Shown: positions 1 through 9,792, counted from the first letter of the stretch. The stretch is DNA of 64,000 nt from DATGKG01 sp963783145 (GCA_963783145.1 CAWAMM010000007.1:434001-498000), one strand, 5' to 3'. Notes: generated by a model not told the origin, from the letters alone. Numbers and translations: made by a program.

Positions 1-630
1 AGCTCGCGGCGCGGACGTGATGGTGTAAGGCTTGTCTCGGTCCGTAGTCTGGACGCTCCACACCGGCTGGCCGGTCGCTGCATCGAGCGCGATCAGACGG
101 CCATCGATGGTGCCGACGTAGACCTTGCCCTTCCACACCGCGACCCCACGATTGACCGCATCGCAACAGACGTGGATAAGGATTTCGCGGCCTACCTTGG
201 GATCAAAATCCCATAGCAGCTTGCCGGTCTTGGCATCGAAGGCCTTCACCATGCTCCATGCAGTGGTGACGTACATGACGCCATCGACCACGACCGGCGT
301 CGCTTCCTGGCCGCGATCGGTATCGAGATCGTAGTACCAGGTCAGGCCGAGGTTCTTGACGTTATCCGCGTTGATTTTGTTGAGCGGGCTGAAACGCTGT
401 TCGCTATAGGTCCTGCCATAGACCATCCAGTTGCCGGGTTCCTTGTCGGCGCCGACCAGACGGGCGGCATCGACCTGCGCGGCGGGCGCAGCAGCAGCGG
501 GCGCGGGCGCAGCCGCGGCGGGCGCTGAGTTAGCCTGCGCATGCTCGCTGGAATGCATACATCCGAACGCGAACCCGCCGATCGCCAGACCGATAGCAAC
601 CGCTGCGAGATGACTGGACTTCACAATCAT
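1..630 (-). CDS. PQQ-dependent alcohol/methanol-type dehydrogenase, N-terminal part
   Basis: The reverse strand reads 210 codons from an ATG at 630 and runs off the left edge. A hydrophobic export segment (about residues 8-24, ending FGC, a weak lipobox) precedes an Ala/Pro-rich linker. From about residue 66 the sequence has the eight-bladed propeller pattern of quinoprotein dehydrogenases: GNWMVYGRTY, LTWYYDLDTDRGQEATP, and repeated xLDAxTGxxxW motifs. A vicinal Cys155-Cys156 pair in CCDAVNRG is the disulfide typical of PQQ alcohol and methanol dehydrogenases. It should oxidise an alcohol in the periplasm and pass electrons to a cytochrome. The metal-selecting Asp lies outside the window, so calcium versus lanthanide use cannot be judged. 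The pqq operon is 10 kb away. Confidence 0.93.
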   Translation of the reverse strand, partial: MIVKSSHLAAVAIGLAIGGFAFGCMHSSEHAQANSAPAAAAPAPAAAAPAAQVDAARLVGADKEPGNWMVYGRTYSEQRFSPLNKINADNVKNLGLTWYYDLDTDRGQEATPVVVDGVMYVTTAWSMVKAFDAKTGKLLWDFDPKVGREILIHVCCDAVNRGVAVWKGKVYVGTIDGRLIALDAATGQPVWSVQTTDRDKPYTITSAPRA

Positions 631-808
631 CGGGACCTCTTCAATATGTCAGTGTGCGATGCGATGCTCGCCGAACCGCCGCCGCCAATTACCCAAAACT
701 TGCCCCACGACGGCCGCCGCGAACAATCGCGCGGTATCGACATACCACGCTGTCGCGGAAAGTCCATACCCGCGTGGCCGAAGGCAATGGTGTCCGCGCT
801 TAAGAGCG

Positions 809-1840
809 TTAGGGGGACTGGCCAAGCAGGACCGCGGTAACCTGATTGCCGAGCGCGATGGTACCCAGCGATATCAACAATCCCAGGGCGAGCATCGAGG
901 CCGCAGAGATGGCGCCCGTGGCGAGTTCCCATTTCATCTCGCGCGCGGTTGCCGATGGTTCCGTGCCGCGAAGCAGACCGTCCGCATCGGGCCGAACCCA
1001 AATCCCCATTGCCCAGCCGATATTTGCAATCACGACTTCGGCGGCCAGCGAGAGCATCGAGTTGGGCTGGACCAGCGCGGCAGTCTGGATCGCGTGAGCC
1101 TCGTACGATGAAGCCAGAACAAACGATACGGCCTCGACCGCGGCGGCGATCAGCAATCCTAACGCGATGCCGCTCCACGCCTTCGCGGACCATTGCCGGT
1201 CTATCGCCAAACCGCCCAGGAATCCATTCACGGCGCAGGTTGGAACGATGAATCCGAGAAAGGACGTCGCGACCGCCAACAATGCCCGTATCGCATTGCG
1301 AAGCGGCACGTCGCGAAGTCCGGCCGAGGGCCGCAGGAAGTAGAGTTGCACCATCGCGAACATGACCAGGCCCAGGCCGGTCAGCACACCGACGCTCAAG
1401 CCATACCATCGAGCCCGCTCGCGCCTCATGCCATGGATCCACGAAAGCGTGATGAGAGTGGGGGCGACCAGCGCCGTCAGCAACTGCTCCAGCACCACCA
1501 TGCCATGGGCGCTGAGGCTCTCGCTGAGGTGGGCATGCAGCAGGCCATGCAGGAAGGCGGTGGCGACGATCGTCAGCAGCGCGCCCGCCCGGATTAAGAT
1601 GTCATCCTCGTGGCCGAAGGCGTGGTGCTCGCGCACCGGCCCGATTCGTTCCAGGATCGGCTCGATCGCGAGCAGCATTCCGACTGAGGTCACGGTGATG
1701 ACGATCAGCTCCTTGAACTGCTGATTGGGCGCGAGGTGCAGGAACTCCTCGATCGCCTGGTAGAGCACGCTGAAAAATGCCGCCACCAGCCCGGTGGTCA
1801 GGGCGAGCCATAGCGGGCGTGGATGAGGGGACTGACTCAC
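809..1840 (-). CDS. Polytopic inner-membrane protein of unknown function
   Basis: The product (about 343 residues from GTG 1840) has some eight or nine hydrophobic helices, beginning PLWLALTTGLVAAFF, with short polar loops, and ends in a last helix and a short tail. A polar stretch around GPVREHHAFGHEDD could be a metal or ligand site, but I recognise no family. The open frame continues to an ATG at 1945, which would overlap the divergent receptor start, so I prefer the GTG at 1840; neither has a clear ribosome binding site. Another minus-strand frame (627-1442) covers the same DNA but lacks the membrane-protein pattern. Confidence 0.6.
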   Translation of the reverse strand: MSQSPHPRPLWLALTTGLVAAFFSVLYQAIEEFLHLAPNQQFKELIVITVTSVGMLLAIEPILERIGPVREHHAFGHEDDILIRAGALLTIVATAFLHGLLHAHLSESLSAHGMVVLEQLLTALVAPTLITLSWIHGMRRERARWYGLSVGVLTGLGLVMFAMVQLYFLRPSAGLRDVPLRNAIRALLAVATSFLGFIVPTCAVNGFLGGLAIDRQWSAKAWSGIALGLLIAAAVEAVSFVLASSYEAHAIQTAALVQPNSMLSLAAEVVIANIGWAMGIWVRPDADGLLRGTEPSATAREMKWELATGAISAASMLALGLLISLGTIALGNQVTAVLLGQSP

Positions 1841-1938
1841 AGGCTTGATAACCGGGCAGAATACCGGCGCAGAGGATTCAAGCCCAGAGTTGAGCGGAGG
1901 CGGGAATTCCAACAGTATCACCCTCGCGAGGTGCGAAG

Positions 1939-4374
1939 GTGGCATCGCGAAGCAGGTTTTCCGCCACAGTCTGGATGTTCGGCATCTCGATTGGGATGTT
2001 GCTCTTGGGAGCGGTCACTGAATCGAGCGCGGCCCCGTTTCCGAGTGCGCAGCAGGCGGTCGCGCAGCAGCGCGTCGAGGGCACCATCAACGACTCGCTC
2101 GGTCGCCCTCTCGCGGGTGCGACGGTGCGGCTTAAAACCGCCGATGGGCGCGTGGTGGCGAGTACAATCACCGATCAAAACGGAAAGTTCCTGCTCCGCG
2201 CCGGGGCGGGGAGCTTCGAACTCACCGCTACTAAAGATGAGTTCAAGCCGGCCGCCGAAGCCGTCGTGATCATCAGCGGAAATTCTCCGGCGCCGGTCGT
2301 GCTCGCGATGACCTCGAACCAGCCGCTGACGCTTTCCGTGCTCGCGCCGCGCTTCGAGCGCGCGCTCAACGATCTCTCACCCGAGACCGGCAGCAGCGCC
2401 TATCAATTCGATCGCCAGTCGATCCATCGCCTGCCGGAAGGAGACAACTCGAATCTCGCGCAGGTACTTCAGCAGGCGCCGGGGGTTAGCCAGGATTCCT
2501 ACGGCCAGGGTCAGGAGCAGATTCATGTGCATGGGGAGAATGGGGGCGGGGTCCAGTATCGCGTCAACGGGATATTTCTGCCCGACGCGGTCACCAGCTA
2601 CGGCGAGATTTTCAGCCCCCGCTTCGTGCACACCATTACCCTATTGACCGGCGTGATGCCGGCCGAGATTGGCTTTCGCAATGAAGGCGTGATCGACGTC
2701 CGCAGCAAGGACGGCTGTATCGATGCGGGTCCGGAGCTGAATAACCTCGAAATGTATGGCGGTCAGCGCAACACCGTCCAGCCCAGTTTCGAGCTGGGCG
2801 GATGCAGCGGCCGGTTTAGCTACTACGCCAGCGGATTCTATCTGCGCGACGACCTCGGTTTGCAGCCACCGACCGCCGCGGCGACCCCCAATCACGATCA
2901 CACCGATCAAGGACAAGGATTCACCAACCTCTCGTACCTGATCGATTCGGAAACCCGCGTCTCGTTGATGGCTGGGACCGCGGTGAACTCGTTCGAGATT
3001 CCACCGACGCCGGGATTGACTCCCGGGTTCGTGCTGGAGGGGGTCCCCGCCTTGCCCTCCTCGGAAATCAACGAAAACGAATTGGAGCAGAACTACTTCG
3101 GCGTCTTAGGGCTACAGGGAGCAATCGGAGAGAATATAGACTATCAGTTATCGGCCTTCAGCCGTTATTACACGCTCAACTTCTATCCGGACTCGACCCA
3201 GGATCTTATCTACAATGGAGTTGCGGCGAGGATTTTCCAGAGCGGCTTCATCAACGGCCTGCAGGGCGCCGGCAACTATAAGCTCGGCGCGGACCACACT
3301 ATCGGCGCCGGATTCTATTCCAGCGGCGAGGCCATCGAGCTGGACGACCATGCGCAAACCTTCAAGGTGGTGGGCGGGGTCCCGGAGACGACCCCGATCA
3401 ACATTGTCGATAATCACAACCAGGTCGCATGGCTGTTGGGCTTCTATCTGCAGGACGAATGGCGTCCGATGCCGCAGCTCAAGATTAACTTCGGCGGGCG
3501 CTGGGACTGGATGAGCGCGTTCGTCACGCAAAATCAGTTCAGTCCGCGCCTCGGGGCGGAATACGAGGTGCGGCGCGGCACCATTCTGCATGCGGGATAT
3601 GCGCGCTATTTCAAGGTCCCGCCGCTGGACGAGGTCGCGCTGGGCACCGTCCAGAAATTCGCCGATACCACCAATGCCGCGCCGGTCAACAGCGGCAACG
3701 ACAAAATCGAAGCCGAGACCGACGACTACTTCGATGTCGGAATTCGCCAGCGCATCCTGGAGCGGCTGAATGTCGGCCTCGATGGATTTTTCAAGCTGGG
3801 CCACAATCAGCTCGACCTCTCTCAGCTAGGCAGTTTGGTAGTCACCGCGCCGCTGAACTATCGCCAAAGCCGTGCCTGGGGGTCGGATTTCAGCCTCGCC
3901 TACCAGGATGAAAAACTAACCGCATATTTCAATTTCTCGTATGCCATCCTGCAGGCCAAGTACATCAAGGCGGGCGCGTTTCTCGCCGACGATGCCGACG
4001 AGATTGCCTACATCGCCAATCATTGGATCAACACCGACGACAACCAGACGTTCAGCTCATCGGCCGGGGCGTCCTACAAATTGTGGGGATTTCTGTTTAC
4101 CAGCGATGCGGTCTGGGGCAGCGGCTATCGACGAGGTTTCGCGAACTCGGGCGAGTTGCCGCCGATCCTGCAATTCAACGGGGGCATCGTGCGAAGCCTC
4201 AAGTTGCCGGGCCTCGGCCTGGCGGAATTCCGTCTGACGCTTATCAATGCCTTCAACCATCCGTACCAGATTCGCAATGGCACCGGGATCGGCGTGTTCT
4301 CGGCCTCGTATGGGCCCCGGCGCGCGACCTATGGAGGCATCAAGATTCCGCTGACGTGGACCCCGTCGCCCTAG
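1939..4374 (+). CDS. TonB-dependent outer-membrane receptor with N-terminal carboxypeptidase-regulatory-like domain
   Basis: The 811-residue product has a signal peptide (hydrophobic segment about 10-30, ending ESSAAP), a CarboxypepD_reg-like beta domain at about 45-120 (VEGTINDSLGRPLAGATVRL), a plug domain at about 150-250 (LAQVLQQAPGVSQDS, GVQYRVNG) and a beta-barrel to the C-terminus, with the usual LxLINAFNHPYQI closing strands. It takes up an unknown substrate across the outer membrane using TonB energy. The GTG start is preceded by GAGG at suitable spacing. Proximity to the PQQ dehydrogenase allows a role in cofactor or metal supply, but nothing in the sequence fixes the substrate. Confidence 0.88.
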   Translation: MASRSRFSATVWMFGISIGMLLLGAVTESSAAPFPSAQQAVAQQRVEGTINDSLGRPLAGATVRLKTADGRVVASTITDQNGKFLLRAGAGSFELTATKDEFKPAAEAVVIISGNSPAPVVLAMTSNQPLTLSVLAPRFERALNDLSPETGSSAYQFDRQSIHRLPEGDNSNLAQVLQQAPGVSQDSYGQGQEQIHVHGENGGGVQYRVNGIFLPDAVTSYGEIFSPRFVHTITLLTGVMPAEIGFRNEGVIDVRSKDGCIDAGPELNNLEMYGGQRNTVQPSFELGGCSGRFSYYASGFYLRDDLGLQPPTAAATPNHDHTDQGQGFTNLSYLIDSETRVSLMAGTAVNSFEIPPTPGLTPGFVLEGVPALPSSEINENELEQNYFGVLGLQGAIGENIDYQLSAFSRYYTLNFYPDSTQDLIYNGVAARIFQSGFINGLQGAGNYKLGADHTIGAGFYSSGEAIELDDHAQTFKVVGGVPETTPINIVDNHNQVAWLLGFYLQDEWRPMPQLKINFGGRWDWMSAFVTQNQFSPRLGAEYEVRRGTILHAGYARYFKVPPLDEVALGTVQKFADTTNAAPVNSGNDKIEAETDDYFDVGIRQRILERLNVGLDGFFKLGHNQLDLSQLGSLVVTAPLNYRQSRAWGSDFSLAYQDEKLTAYFNFSYAILQAKYIKAGAFLADDADEIAYIANHWINTDDNQTFSSSAGASYKLWGFLFTSDAVWGSGYRRGFANSGELPPILQFNGGIVRSLKLPGLGLAEFRLTLINAFNHPYQIRNGTGIGVFSASYGPRRATYGGIKIPLTWTPSP

Positions 4375-4500
4375 CCGCAGCCCTCGCGCCGGCCGAAATT
4401 CTCATCAAATAAGTTTGCGAATAAGTTGGATTGACACTCCAACTCTTCAGGGCTAATGTCCGGCTCTCAGGCGGTCTAATTCTTGTTTGGAGGAGAACTT

Positions 4501-5796
4501 ATGTCGTTGCTCGATTTAATGGTCGCACGGGGCAAAATCGCGATGGTCGGGGCGATTTTTGCTTCCATTCTGGTCGGTGCTTCCGCATCGGCACAGGTCA
4601 AACCTGGCGAGTTGGTCACCGCGGAAACCGCGAGCAAGGTCAAAGATTTGCTCCCGCCAGGAGTCTACTACAAGGTCGAAAAGGGCATGTCGATGAAGAT
4701 CGTTCCTGCCGAACGATGCGACTGGCCCCCTCCCTACAAGGACGCGACCGAGAAATACTCGGCCCAGGTGCGCCTCACCGATGACCATCGCAGCGTGTTA
4801 GGTTATGTCGCCGGGCAGCCCTTCCCGCTGCTCGATCCGAACGACCCGACGGTGGCGACCAAGATCATCTGGAACAACGTCTTCCGTCCCATCACCACCG
4901 ACGACTACGATCTGCGCTTCTATGATTGCGACACCGCGATGCAGGCGAAGGGACCGCAGAGCAAGCAGGTCGAATATTTCCAGATCGGACACTATGCGGG
5001 ATACAGCCTGGTCGGCCGCACCGAGGTCGAGCCGCTGCCGATCGATCCTGATTTCAAGAATACCGGACGCTACTGGCTGTTCGCGCTTTACCCGGTGCTC
5101 GCGCCGCAGGATCTGCGCGGCGTCGGATTCATCCGCTATCGCTACGCCAGTCCCGCCCACGGCGATGACACCTGGTCATGGAACAAGGAATCGCGCCGGG
5201 TTCGCCGCGTCAACGAATCGATCCTGAGCTCCGCGACCGGCGCCTACTCATGGGATCCCGATCATTATTCGGGCTTCAATGCGAAGGTCGAGGAATACAA
5301 CTATAAGTATGTCGGGGAGAAGAACATGCTGGCCTGCGTACATGCCGCGCATTCACCGGAACTGCGTTGCCCCCTCGACGGTGGCGCCAGCGCCTGCCCC
5401 GAGGACTATGAGATGCGCCACATGTATATTGTCGAGGCGACCCCAAGGCAGGGCAAGATCAATGCAATCGATAGTAAGACGGTAGTCTACATCGATTCAG
5501 AAGTATGGTTCCCGCCCTACATCGACACCTACGATCAGAAGGGCGAGCTGTTCCGTGCGCATATCTACTGGCTGGCGTATCGCGACCGCCCGGTTCCCGA
5601 TGCGAAGGTAGCCATCTATCCCTTCAAGCGTGAGTTCGTGGTCGGCGCGGTATCCTCCGACGTGCAGACCGGCCAGGCGACGATGTGCTATCTGCCCGGC
5701 ATCGAGACTCCGGAACGGGAATGCTGGTACATCAACATGGGCGCGGTGCAGAAAGACTTCTTCACCACCGAGGCGATGGTGCAAGCCGCGCAGTAA
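4501..5796 (+). CDS. DUF1329 family exported protein
   Basis: This encodes 431 residues from ATG 4501, placed 4-5 bases after a strong GGAGGAG site. A signal peptide (about 14-38, ending ASASAQ) is followed by a DUF1329 body: VKDLLPPGVYYKVEKGM, YVAGQPFPLLDPNDP, SWNKESRRVRRVN and YVEATPRQGKINAI-like strands. DUF1329 proteins have a LolA/LolB-like fold and sit in the periplasm or outer membrane, often near hydrocarbon or lipid export and uptake genes. The gene follows the TonB receptor by about 125 bases on the same strand, so the two may serve one envelope transport function. A strong terminator follows. Confidence 0.87.
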   Translation: MSLLDLMVARGKIAMVGAIFASILVGASASAQVKPGELVTAETASKVKDLLPPGVYYKVEKGMSMKIVPAERCDWPPPYKDATEKYSAQVRLTDDHRSVLGYVAGQPFPLLDPNDPTVATKIIWNNVFRPITTDDYDLRFYDCDTAMQAKGPQSKQVEYFQIGHYAGYSLVGRTEVEPLPIDPDFKNTGRYWLFALYPVLAPQDLRGVGFIRYRYASPAHGDDTWSWNKESRRVRRVNESILSSATGAYSWDPDHYSGFNAKVEEYNYKYVGEKNMLACVHAAHSPELRCPLDGGASACPEDYEMRHMYIVEATPRQGKINAIDSKTVVYIDSEVWFPPYIDTYDQKGELFRAHIYWLAYRDRPVPDAKVAIYPFKREFVVGAVSSDVQTGQATMCYLPGIETPERECWYINMGAVQKDFFTTEAMVQAAQ

Positions 5797-5819
5797 GCGC
5801 AACTGGGATCCGAATCCTC

Positions 5820-5855
5820 GCGGGGGTCATCGATGGATGGCCCCCGCTTCTTTTT
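5820..5855 (+). terminator. Rho-independent terminator after the DUF1329 gene
   Basis: A GCGGGGG stem (5820-5826) pairs with CCCCCGC (5841-5847) and is followed directly by TTCTTTTT. It lies 24 bases after the DUF1329 stop codon. Confidence 0.85.
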
Positions 5856-5988
5856 GCATCCACTAGCATCGCTCTGAGCTAAGTTTGTGAGGATCGCGCA
5901 GACAGCGCCGAGAGTTATCCCGACGTTGTCGCACTTTCGCTAACCGTCGCGTGCTGATGACAGCCGGCGACTTGTGAGGGGTTTCTGA

Positions 5989-6309
5989 CTAGTTTACCGG
6001 CTGCTCGACATACATCGCGGAACTGACCAGCTCGGCGGCCGGTTCACGCTCCCTCGTGAGTTCGGCCACAAACGCACGCCACTCGGGGTCGGCCTCGAGC
6101 TTTTCGGCATACTCACCGTAACTCTTGAAGTTGGCGTTCTCGATTCCGAGCAGAATCGTTCCCGCCTCGCCGCCGTTGGCAGTGTTCCAGAGGCGGATCT
6201 TTCCGCCGTTGCGATGTACGATTTTGCTGCCTTTCGCGACGTTTTTCATGAAATTTGACAGTTGTCCAGGACGCGGGCGGTAGGTGAAAACTTGTAGAAT
6301 AGTCGACAT
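5989..6309 (-). CDS. Small NIPSNAP/Dabb-like ferredoxin-fold protein
   Basis: From ATG 6309 the product has 106 residues beginning MSTILQVFTYRPRPG. It has the pattern of a single alpha/beta (ferredoxin-like) domain of the dimeric barrel superfamily: strand, helix (LSNFMKNVAKGSKIVHRNG), strands IRLWNTANGG and AGTILLGIEN, then a second helix YGEYAEKLEADPEWRAF. Such proteins are often stress-related or act as small isomerases or monooxygenases; no catalytic residue is evident. The open frame extends to 6426, but that stretch runs into an inverted repeat and lacks family-like sequence. Confidence 0.65.
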   Translation of the reverse strand: MSTILQVFTYRPRPGQLSNFMKNVAKGSKIVHRNGGKIRLWNTANGGEAGTILLGIENANFKSYGEYAEKLEADPEWRAFVAELTREREPAAELVSSAMYVEQPVN

Positions 6310-6374
6310 GGCACAAACTCCCGTCTCAAGCGATATAGCCTGAAGCAATTTGGTAGATGTTGGGGTTGATTTAG

Positions 6375-6430
6375 CAGGGTGTTGAAAAACGCCTTGAGGC
6401 GTACGAGGTGAGTTTCCTTTCAACACCCTG
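6375..6430. repeat. 13-bp inverted repeat with nested hairpin
   Basis: CAGGGTGTTGAAA (6375-6387) is the exact reverse complement of 6418-6430. A second hairpin, ACGCC-ttga-GGCGT (6389-6402), lies inside. There is no terminal T run, so it is more likely a repeat element than a terminator. Confidence 0.75.
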
Positions 6431-6460
6431 AATCCTAAAACTGGCTGCTTTCCTTAATCT

Positions 6461-6495
6461 TCTCTCCCTACTGGGAGAGACAAGAGTGAGGGCGC
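6461..6495 (+). repeat. TCTCTCCC-tact-GGGAGAGA palindrome with GAGTGAGGG tail
   Basis: An 8-bp stem with a 4-base loop is followed by a purine-rich tail. It has the same plan (C-rich palindrome, then GGAG/GTGAGGG-like tail) as the DUF559-linked elements at 40-48 kb, but lacks the second hairpin. Confidence 0.6.
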
Positions 6496-6737
6496 AGGCT
6501 GCTGAAATGAGTCTTGGATGCCTGCTAGCGGAAGAGCCGATGAAGGCTTCGCCGTCGGGCGCAAGTCGGACGCGATCCATTTAACGATCCCGACCCTCTG
6601 ACCGTGGGCTCAATCGATGCCGAAGTCAAGTCTGACGGAATCGGCTGTGCTCTGTTCACCGCGAGTTTGTCGAGTAGGTACGCGGCGACGTTTTCAGGCG
6701 CGCGCCCGAAAAGGCGCGCGAGCATCCGCCAACCTTA

Positions 6738-6790
6738 TTTTTCTGTCGTTTTGAGGTGAGCGCGAAGCGCGCCGCCGAAGAATCTCGATC
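6738..6790 (+). repeat. Dispersed repeat, copy 1
   Basis: About 50 bases including GAGGTGAGCGCGAAGCGCG and GAAGAATCTCGATC recur in inverse orientation at 23335-23386 with only a few differences. Confidence 0.8.
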
Positions 6791-6933
6791 GTTGTGAGCA
6801 CCACGATCCCAGTGCGCCAATCACCAGGACGCGAGTAACGAAGCCTTCCGAAGCCTCGCAGCCTGGCATATGCGCCAGCTTGCTTGACGGCTTTGATTTA
6901 AAAGCTTGTCCGCTTAAACACTACGTCTAATTT

Positions 6934-6948
6934 TGCTTACGGTAAGCA
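6934..6948. promoter_or_regulatory. Perfect operator-like palindrome
   Basis: TGCTTAC-g-GTAAGCA is a perfect 7-bp dyad in AT-richer DNA. It looks like a repressor site but has no obvious gene to control; the flanking gene points towards it with its 3' end. Confidence 0.35.
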
Positions 6949-7058
6949 TACACGATGTCGGTCAAAATGCTTTTCATCTCGTTGCCGTTAGGATTTGCTT
7001 TTTCGACCTTCGATAGCGGTCCTTAACTCCGGAAAGAGAACTGAGGTTGTGTGCCGCG

Positions 7059-9245
7059 CTAGATGGCCACGTTGCCAGGAGCTTTTGGGGCAATTCTCAT
7101 ACGGAGTAAGACCGCCGCGTGTTTGCCGAAAATTCCCTGATATTCCGCTGGCTGTAGGATCTCCGTTAGGGTCCGCACCGCAGTGGCCGTTATCGGTTTC
7201 GCTCTGTTCGCTAGAGGATGACCCAATCCGGATAGCAAGAGCCACACGGCGATACTGGTTTCCAGTGCTTCCTCGAGAAGAGCAGCATCCTTCTTCAACA
7301 TTCCCAAAAAAAGCAACGCTCCGCTCAAAATCAGCTGGACTTGAGCTCCCACAATCTGTGGTATCGAACCGGAGAGCAACGCAAGCGCAACGTCCACCGC
7401 TGCTTCAAGATTCCAAATCGCTTCGCTGCCTTGCGTTGGGCTTTGTTGACGCGCAATGTTGACGAGGGCAAAACACAACACTTGCTGCGATCTTGTCCAC
7501 AGGAAAGGCTCGCGCTCGGCGCTCAGGATCTTTAGGTCTCGGCGGACAATTGCGACAGCCTCGTCAAGACGCTCAACCCCGTCCTCTACTATTCCTAGAA
7601 GAGCCAATGAATTCGCCAAATCGACCTCGGCGGAGGCCCATTCACGAAACGCGGTCATCGGTGTGAGCGCTAAAAGCGAACCTCGAAGCGCGCTTATCGA
7701 TTGTCTCAGCAGGTCTGATTTGTGATCCCGCTCCACAGTCCTCTGAGCGAGTTCGTACAGAGAAGCGCCGAGGTTCAGTTGAATCATGCGCCAAAGCGAA
7801 GGCGCGCCGTCTTGAGTTAGTACACTCAATGCCTCGTTATACGCTGAAACAGAGTCGCGCAGCAGTGTGACCCCGGAGGGCGATAGGTATTCAAGCGTTC
7901 CTCGCAAGGGGCGAAAAAGGGGACCGGAGGGCCAATCTGTGATCCGCACTCCCAACAACATAAGCGCATTTCCTAAACTCCCTTGCGAGCCCGCCCACTT
8001 GCGAGAATTCCGATCAGGATCTCGAAATTTCAGAACGGTACGATGCGCCGCAATCGCTTGTTTGAGGTGATCAACCCTCGATTCTCTTTCCCCGAGTCTC
8101 GCCAGCGCACATCCACGAACCTCAAGAAGATCGGCGCGAAAGCGGGCACCATCGCCATTCAAATTCTTTAGGGCGTCGCGACAAATGCTCGCTGCTTGCT
8201 CCAAATCTGCCGATTGCCAACCATCCTCGCCGATTCGAAGAAGAACGGCCGCCGAACCACGCTGGGCCATTAACCAGCTTTGCCGGTCGTTGCGGGCTGA
8301 ACAGATTCCGAGCACTTCACGAAAGGCGGCCCTGGCCTTCTCAAGCAATTCGATTCCAGTCTCGCGAACGCCGAGATTTAGTAGGGCCCGGCCTAACAAT
8401 AGCTGCGCCTGCAACCAGACGGACGTTCCAGTGTTGAGCGCACATTCTTCGAGCGCCTGGCTGCAGATTTCGACCGCCTGCTTCCACGACTCTCCGTCGT
8501 CTACTAGTTCTGCGCGCAAAACTACTGCTTTGGCGATCACGACCGCCAGTTTCCTATGGCTGTCATTGGAGCGATCGCTTTTGAACGGGTTCGCCTTGGC
8601 TAGGCTACGGGCCTTAGAAATGAAGGGCTCGAGGATCTCCTTAAGCCAGGGGCGAACTTCGTCCGCAGGTAGATAATCGGCCTCTTCGATTAGCTCGCCA
8701 ATCTCCGTGGCGATGACCAGACAGATAACTGTAACGAGATCGCCCCAAATCAATTCCGGTAGCCTCTCGCCGAGTTGGTGACGACGACTCGAACGTGTTC
8801 CACGACCAGCGCGGGGAGTATAGTAAAGTCTGGCTTGTTGTAGATTGGGGCTCACAACAACTCCCCAAATCAAGAGGTCGGCTCCCGAGTTTCGGAGATA
8901 GAGCCGCGCCCGACGATGCCCATCCTTTTCCTGCCGCTCGTCTTGAGAGACGCCGAGCGGAATGACTCGGTCGAAATTTAAAACCTCCATCGGGCCACGC
9001 AAATCGTGCAAATGATCGAAGATATCTCGCTCGAATTGATGGTCCGGATCGTTTTCCAAATGAGCGATCGCGACCGCAAAATGATCGCGATTCGCGCGGG
9101 GAAGAGGCATTCGCCAGAGTTGGAGAAGCGCTATGAGATGTTCTCTTTCGCTCCAGAGGAACCACAGGGTCAGCAGCAACAGAAACGGGATCAGCAGGCC
9201 CGGGCCGAGCAGTCGGAATAATGATTCTCGAAGTAACTCTTCCAT
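7059..9245 (-). CDS. Membrane-anchored tetratricopeptide-repeat protein
   Basis: The 728-residue product has one N-terminal membrane helix (about 12-31, LLGPGLLIPFLLLLTLWFLW), a globular part to about residue 190 with RARLYLRNSGADLLIWGVV, and then a long helical region of degenerate TPR units (AVEICSQALEEC, LLEKARAAFREVLG, LKQAIAAHRTVLKF, LRQSISALRGSLLAL). The first domain resembles the small beta domain found in front of TPR arrays of uncharacterised signalling scaffolds. The role is probably a protein-interaction platform at the inner membrane. It stands alone, and its codon use looks less GC-rich than its neighbours, hinting at later acquisition. Confidence 0.7.
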   Translation of the reverse strand: MEELLRESLFRLLGPGLLIPFLLLLTLWFLWSEREHLIALLQLWRMPLPRANRDHFAVAIAHLENDPDHQFERDIFDHLHDLRGPMEVLNFDRVIPLGVSQDERQEKDGHRRARLYLRNSGADLLIWGVVVSPNLQQARLYYTPRAGRGTRSSRRHQLGERLPELIWGDLVTVICLVIATEIGELIEEADYLPADEVRPWLKEILEPFISKARSLAKANPFKSDRSNDSHRKLAVVIAKAVVLRAELVDDGESWKQAVEICSQALEECALNTGTSVWLQAQLLLGRALLNLGVRETGIELLEKARAAFREVLGICSARNDRQSWLMAQRGSAAVLLRIGEDGWQSADLEQAASICRDALKNLNGDGARFRADLLEVRGCALARLGERESRVDHLKQAIAAHRTVLKFRDPDRNSRKWAGSQGSLGNALMLLGVRITDWPSGPLFRPLRGTLEYLSPSGVTLLRDSVSAYNEALSVLTQDGAPSLWRMIQLNLGASLYELAQRTVERDHKSDLLRQSISALRGSLLALTPMTAFREWASAEVDLANSLALLGIVEDGVERLDEAVAIVRRDLKILSAEREPFLWTRSQQVLCFALVNIARQQSPTQGSEAIWNLEAAVDVALALLSGSIPQIVGAQVQLILSGALLFLGMLKKDAALLEEALETSIAVWLLLSGLGHPLANRAKPITATAVRTLTEILQPAEYQGIFGKHAAVLLRMRIAPKAPGNVAI

Positions 9246-9384
9246 GGGCCTTCGCTCTTCCTAGATCTTGTCAACATAGGGTCGTGTCAAGCTAGCATAT
9301 CAGGTCAATGCGTGGAGGGTTGGTACCGAACCGGCGATGCGCAAGCGCCATCGGCGGGAGTGCGGTTTGAGCATCGGGGCGGGT

Positions 9385-9768
9385 TTATCGCAGCGTTTTG
9401 ATTCCGAGCGCTTGAATCACGATCTGAATTCGTTTGTCTGACCGAATCAGCGCGCGTTCGTACTCCGCCTCGATCAATGTCATCGCCTCCTCGACCCTAC
9501 CGGCCGCTTGATACTCGTTGCATTCGATTGAAATGCGACTTAGCCGTCTAAATCGTGCGCGCATCCCACGTGGAATGCGTGGCGCAATCAACTTGAAGTC
9601 GCGATCACAACTGACCAAAATCTCGCCGTCTTCTTCGCTCACTGTCGCGATCAGCGGGTCGGGGGAATCGATTGGCAAAATATCGCGGACGTGCCGGACT
9701 CGATGGCCGTGCTCGCGAAACACCCGGCCAACGGAATCTGGCACGTTGTGGTCCAGTAGCAGACGCAT
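9385..9768 (-). CDS. DUF5615 PIN-like toxin
   Basis: The 127-residue protein begins MRLLLDHNVPDSVGRVFREHGH and has the DUF5615/Mut7-C type PIN-like pattern: an early Asp (LLLDHNVP), ILPIDSPDPLIATVSEEDG, and ILVSCDRDFKLIAPR, where Asp residues would form a metal nuclease site. It lies 24 bases after a MerR-DUF433 gene on the same strand. DUF5615 with DUF433 is a recurring type II toxin-antitoxin pairing, so this is the likely RNase toxin. It is somewhat longer than typical DUF5615 proteins, with an extra C-terminal helical tail. Confidence 0.78.
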   Translation of the reverse strand: MRLLLDHNVPDSVGRVFREHGHRVRHVRDILPIDSPDPLIATVSEEDGEILVSCDRDFKLIAPRIPRGMRARFRRLSRISIECNEYQAAGRVEEAMTLIEAEYERALIRSDKRIQIVIQALGIKTLR

Positions 9769-9792
9769 ACTTGAGGGCGGGGATAGCGCCGA

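Larger units (their letters stand above)
6310..7058. other. Gene-free stretch holding several palindromic repeats
   Basis: No frame here gives a recognisable protein. It contains the four palindromes or repeats listed separately and otherwise has no visible structure. Confidence 0.6.

Noticed and set aside
627..1442. Alternative minus-strand gene of 271 codons
   Set aside because: It overlaps the polytopic membrane gene in another frame and lacks hydrophobic periodicity or family signature.
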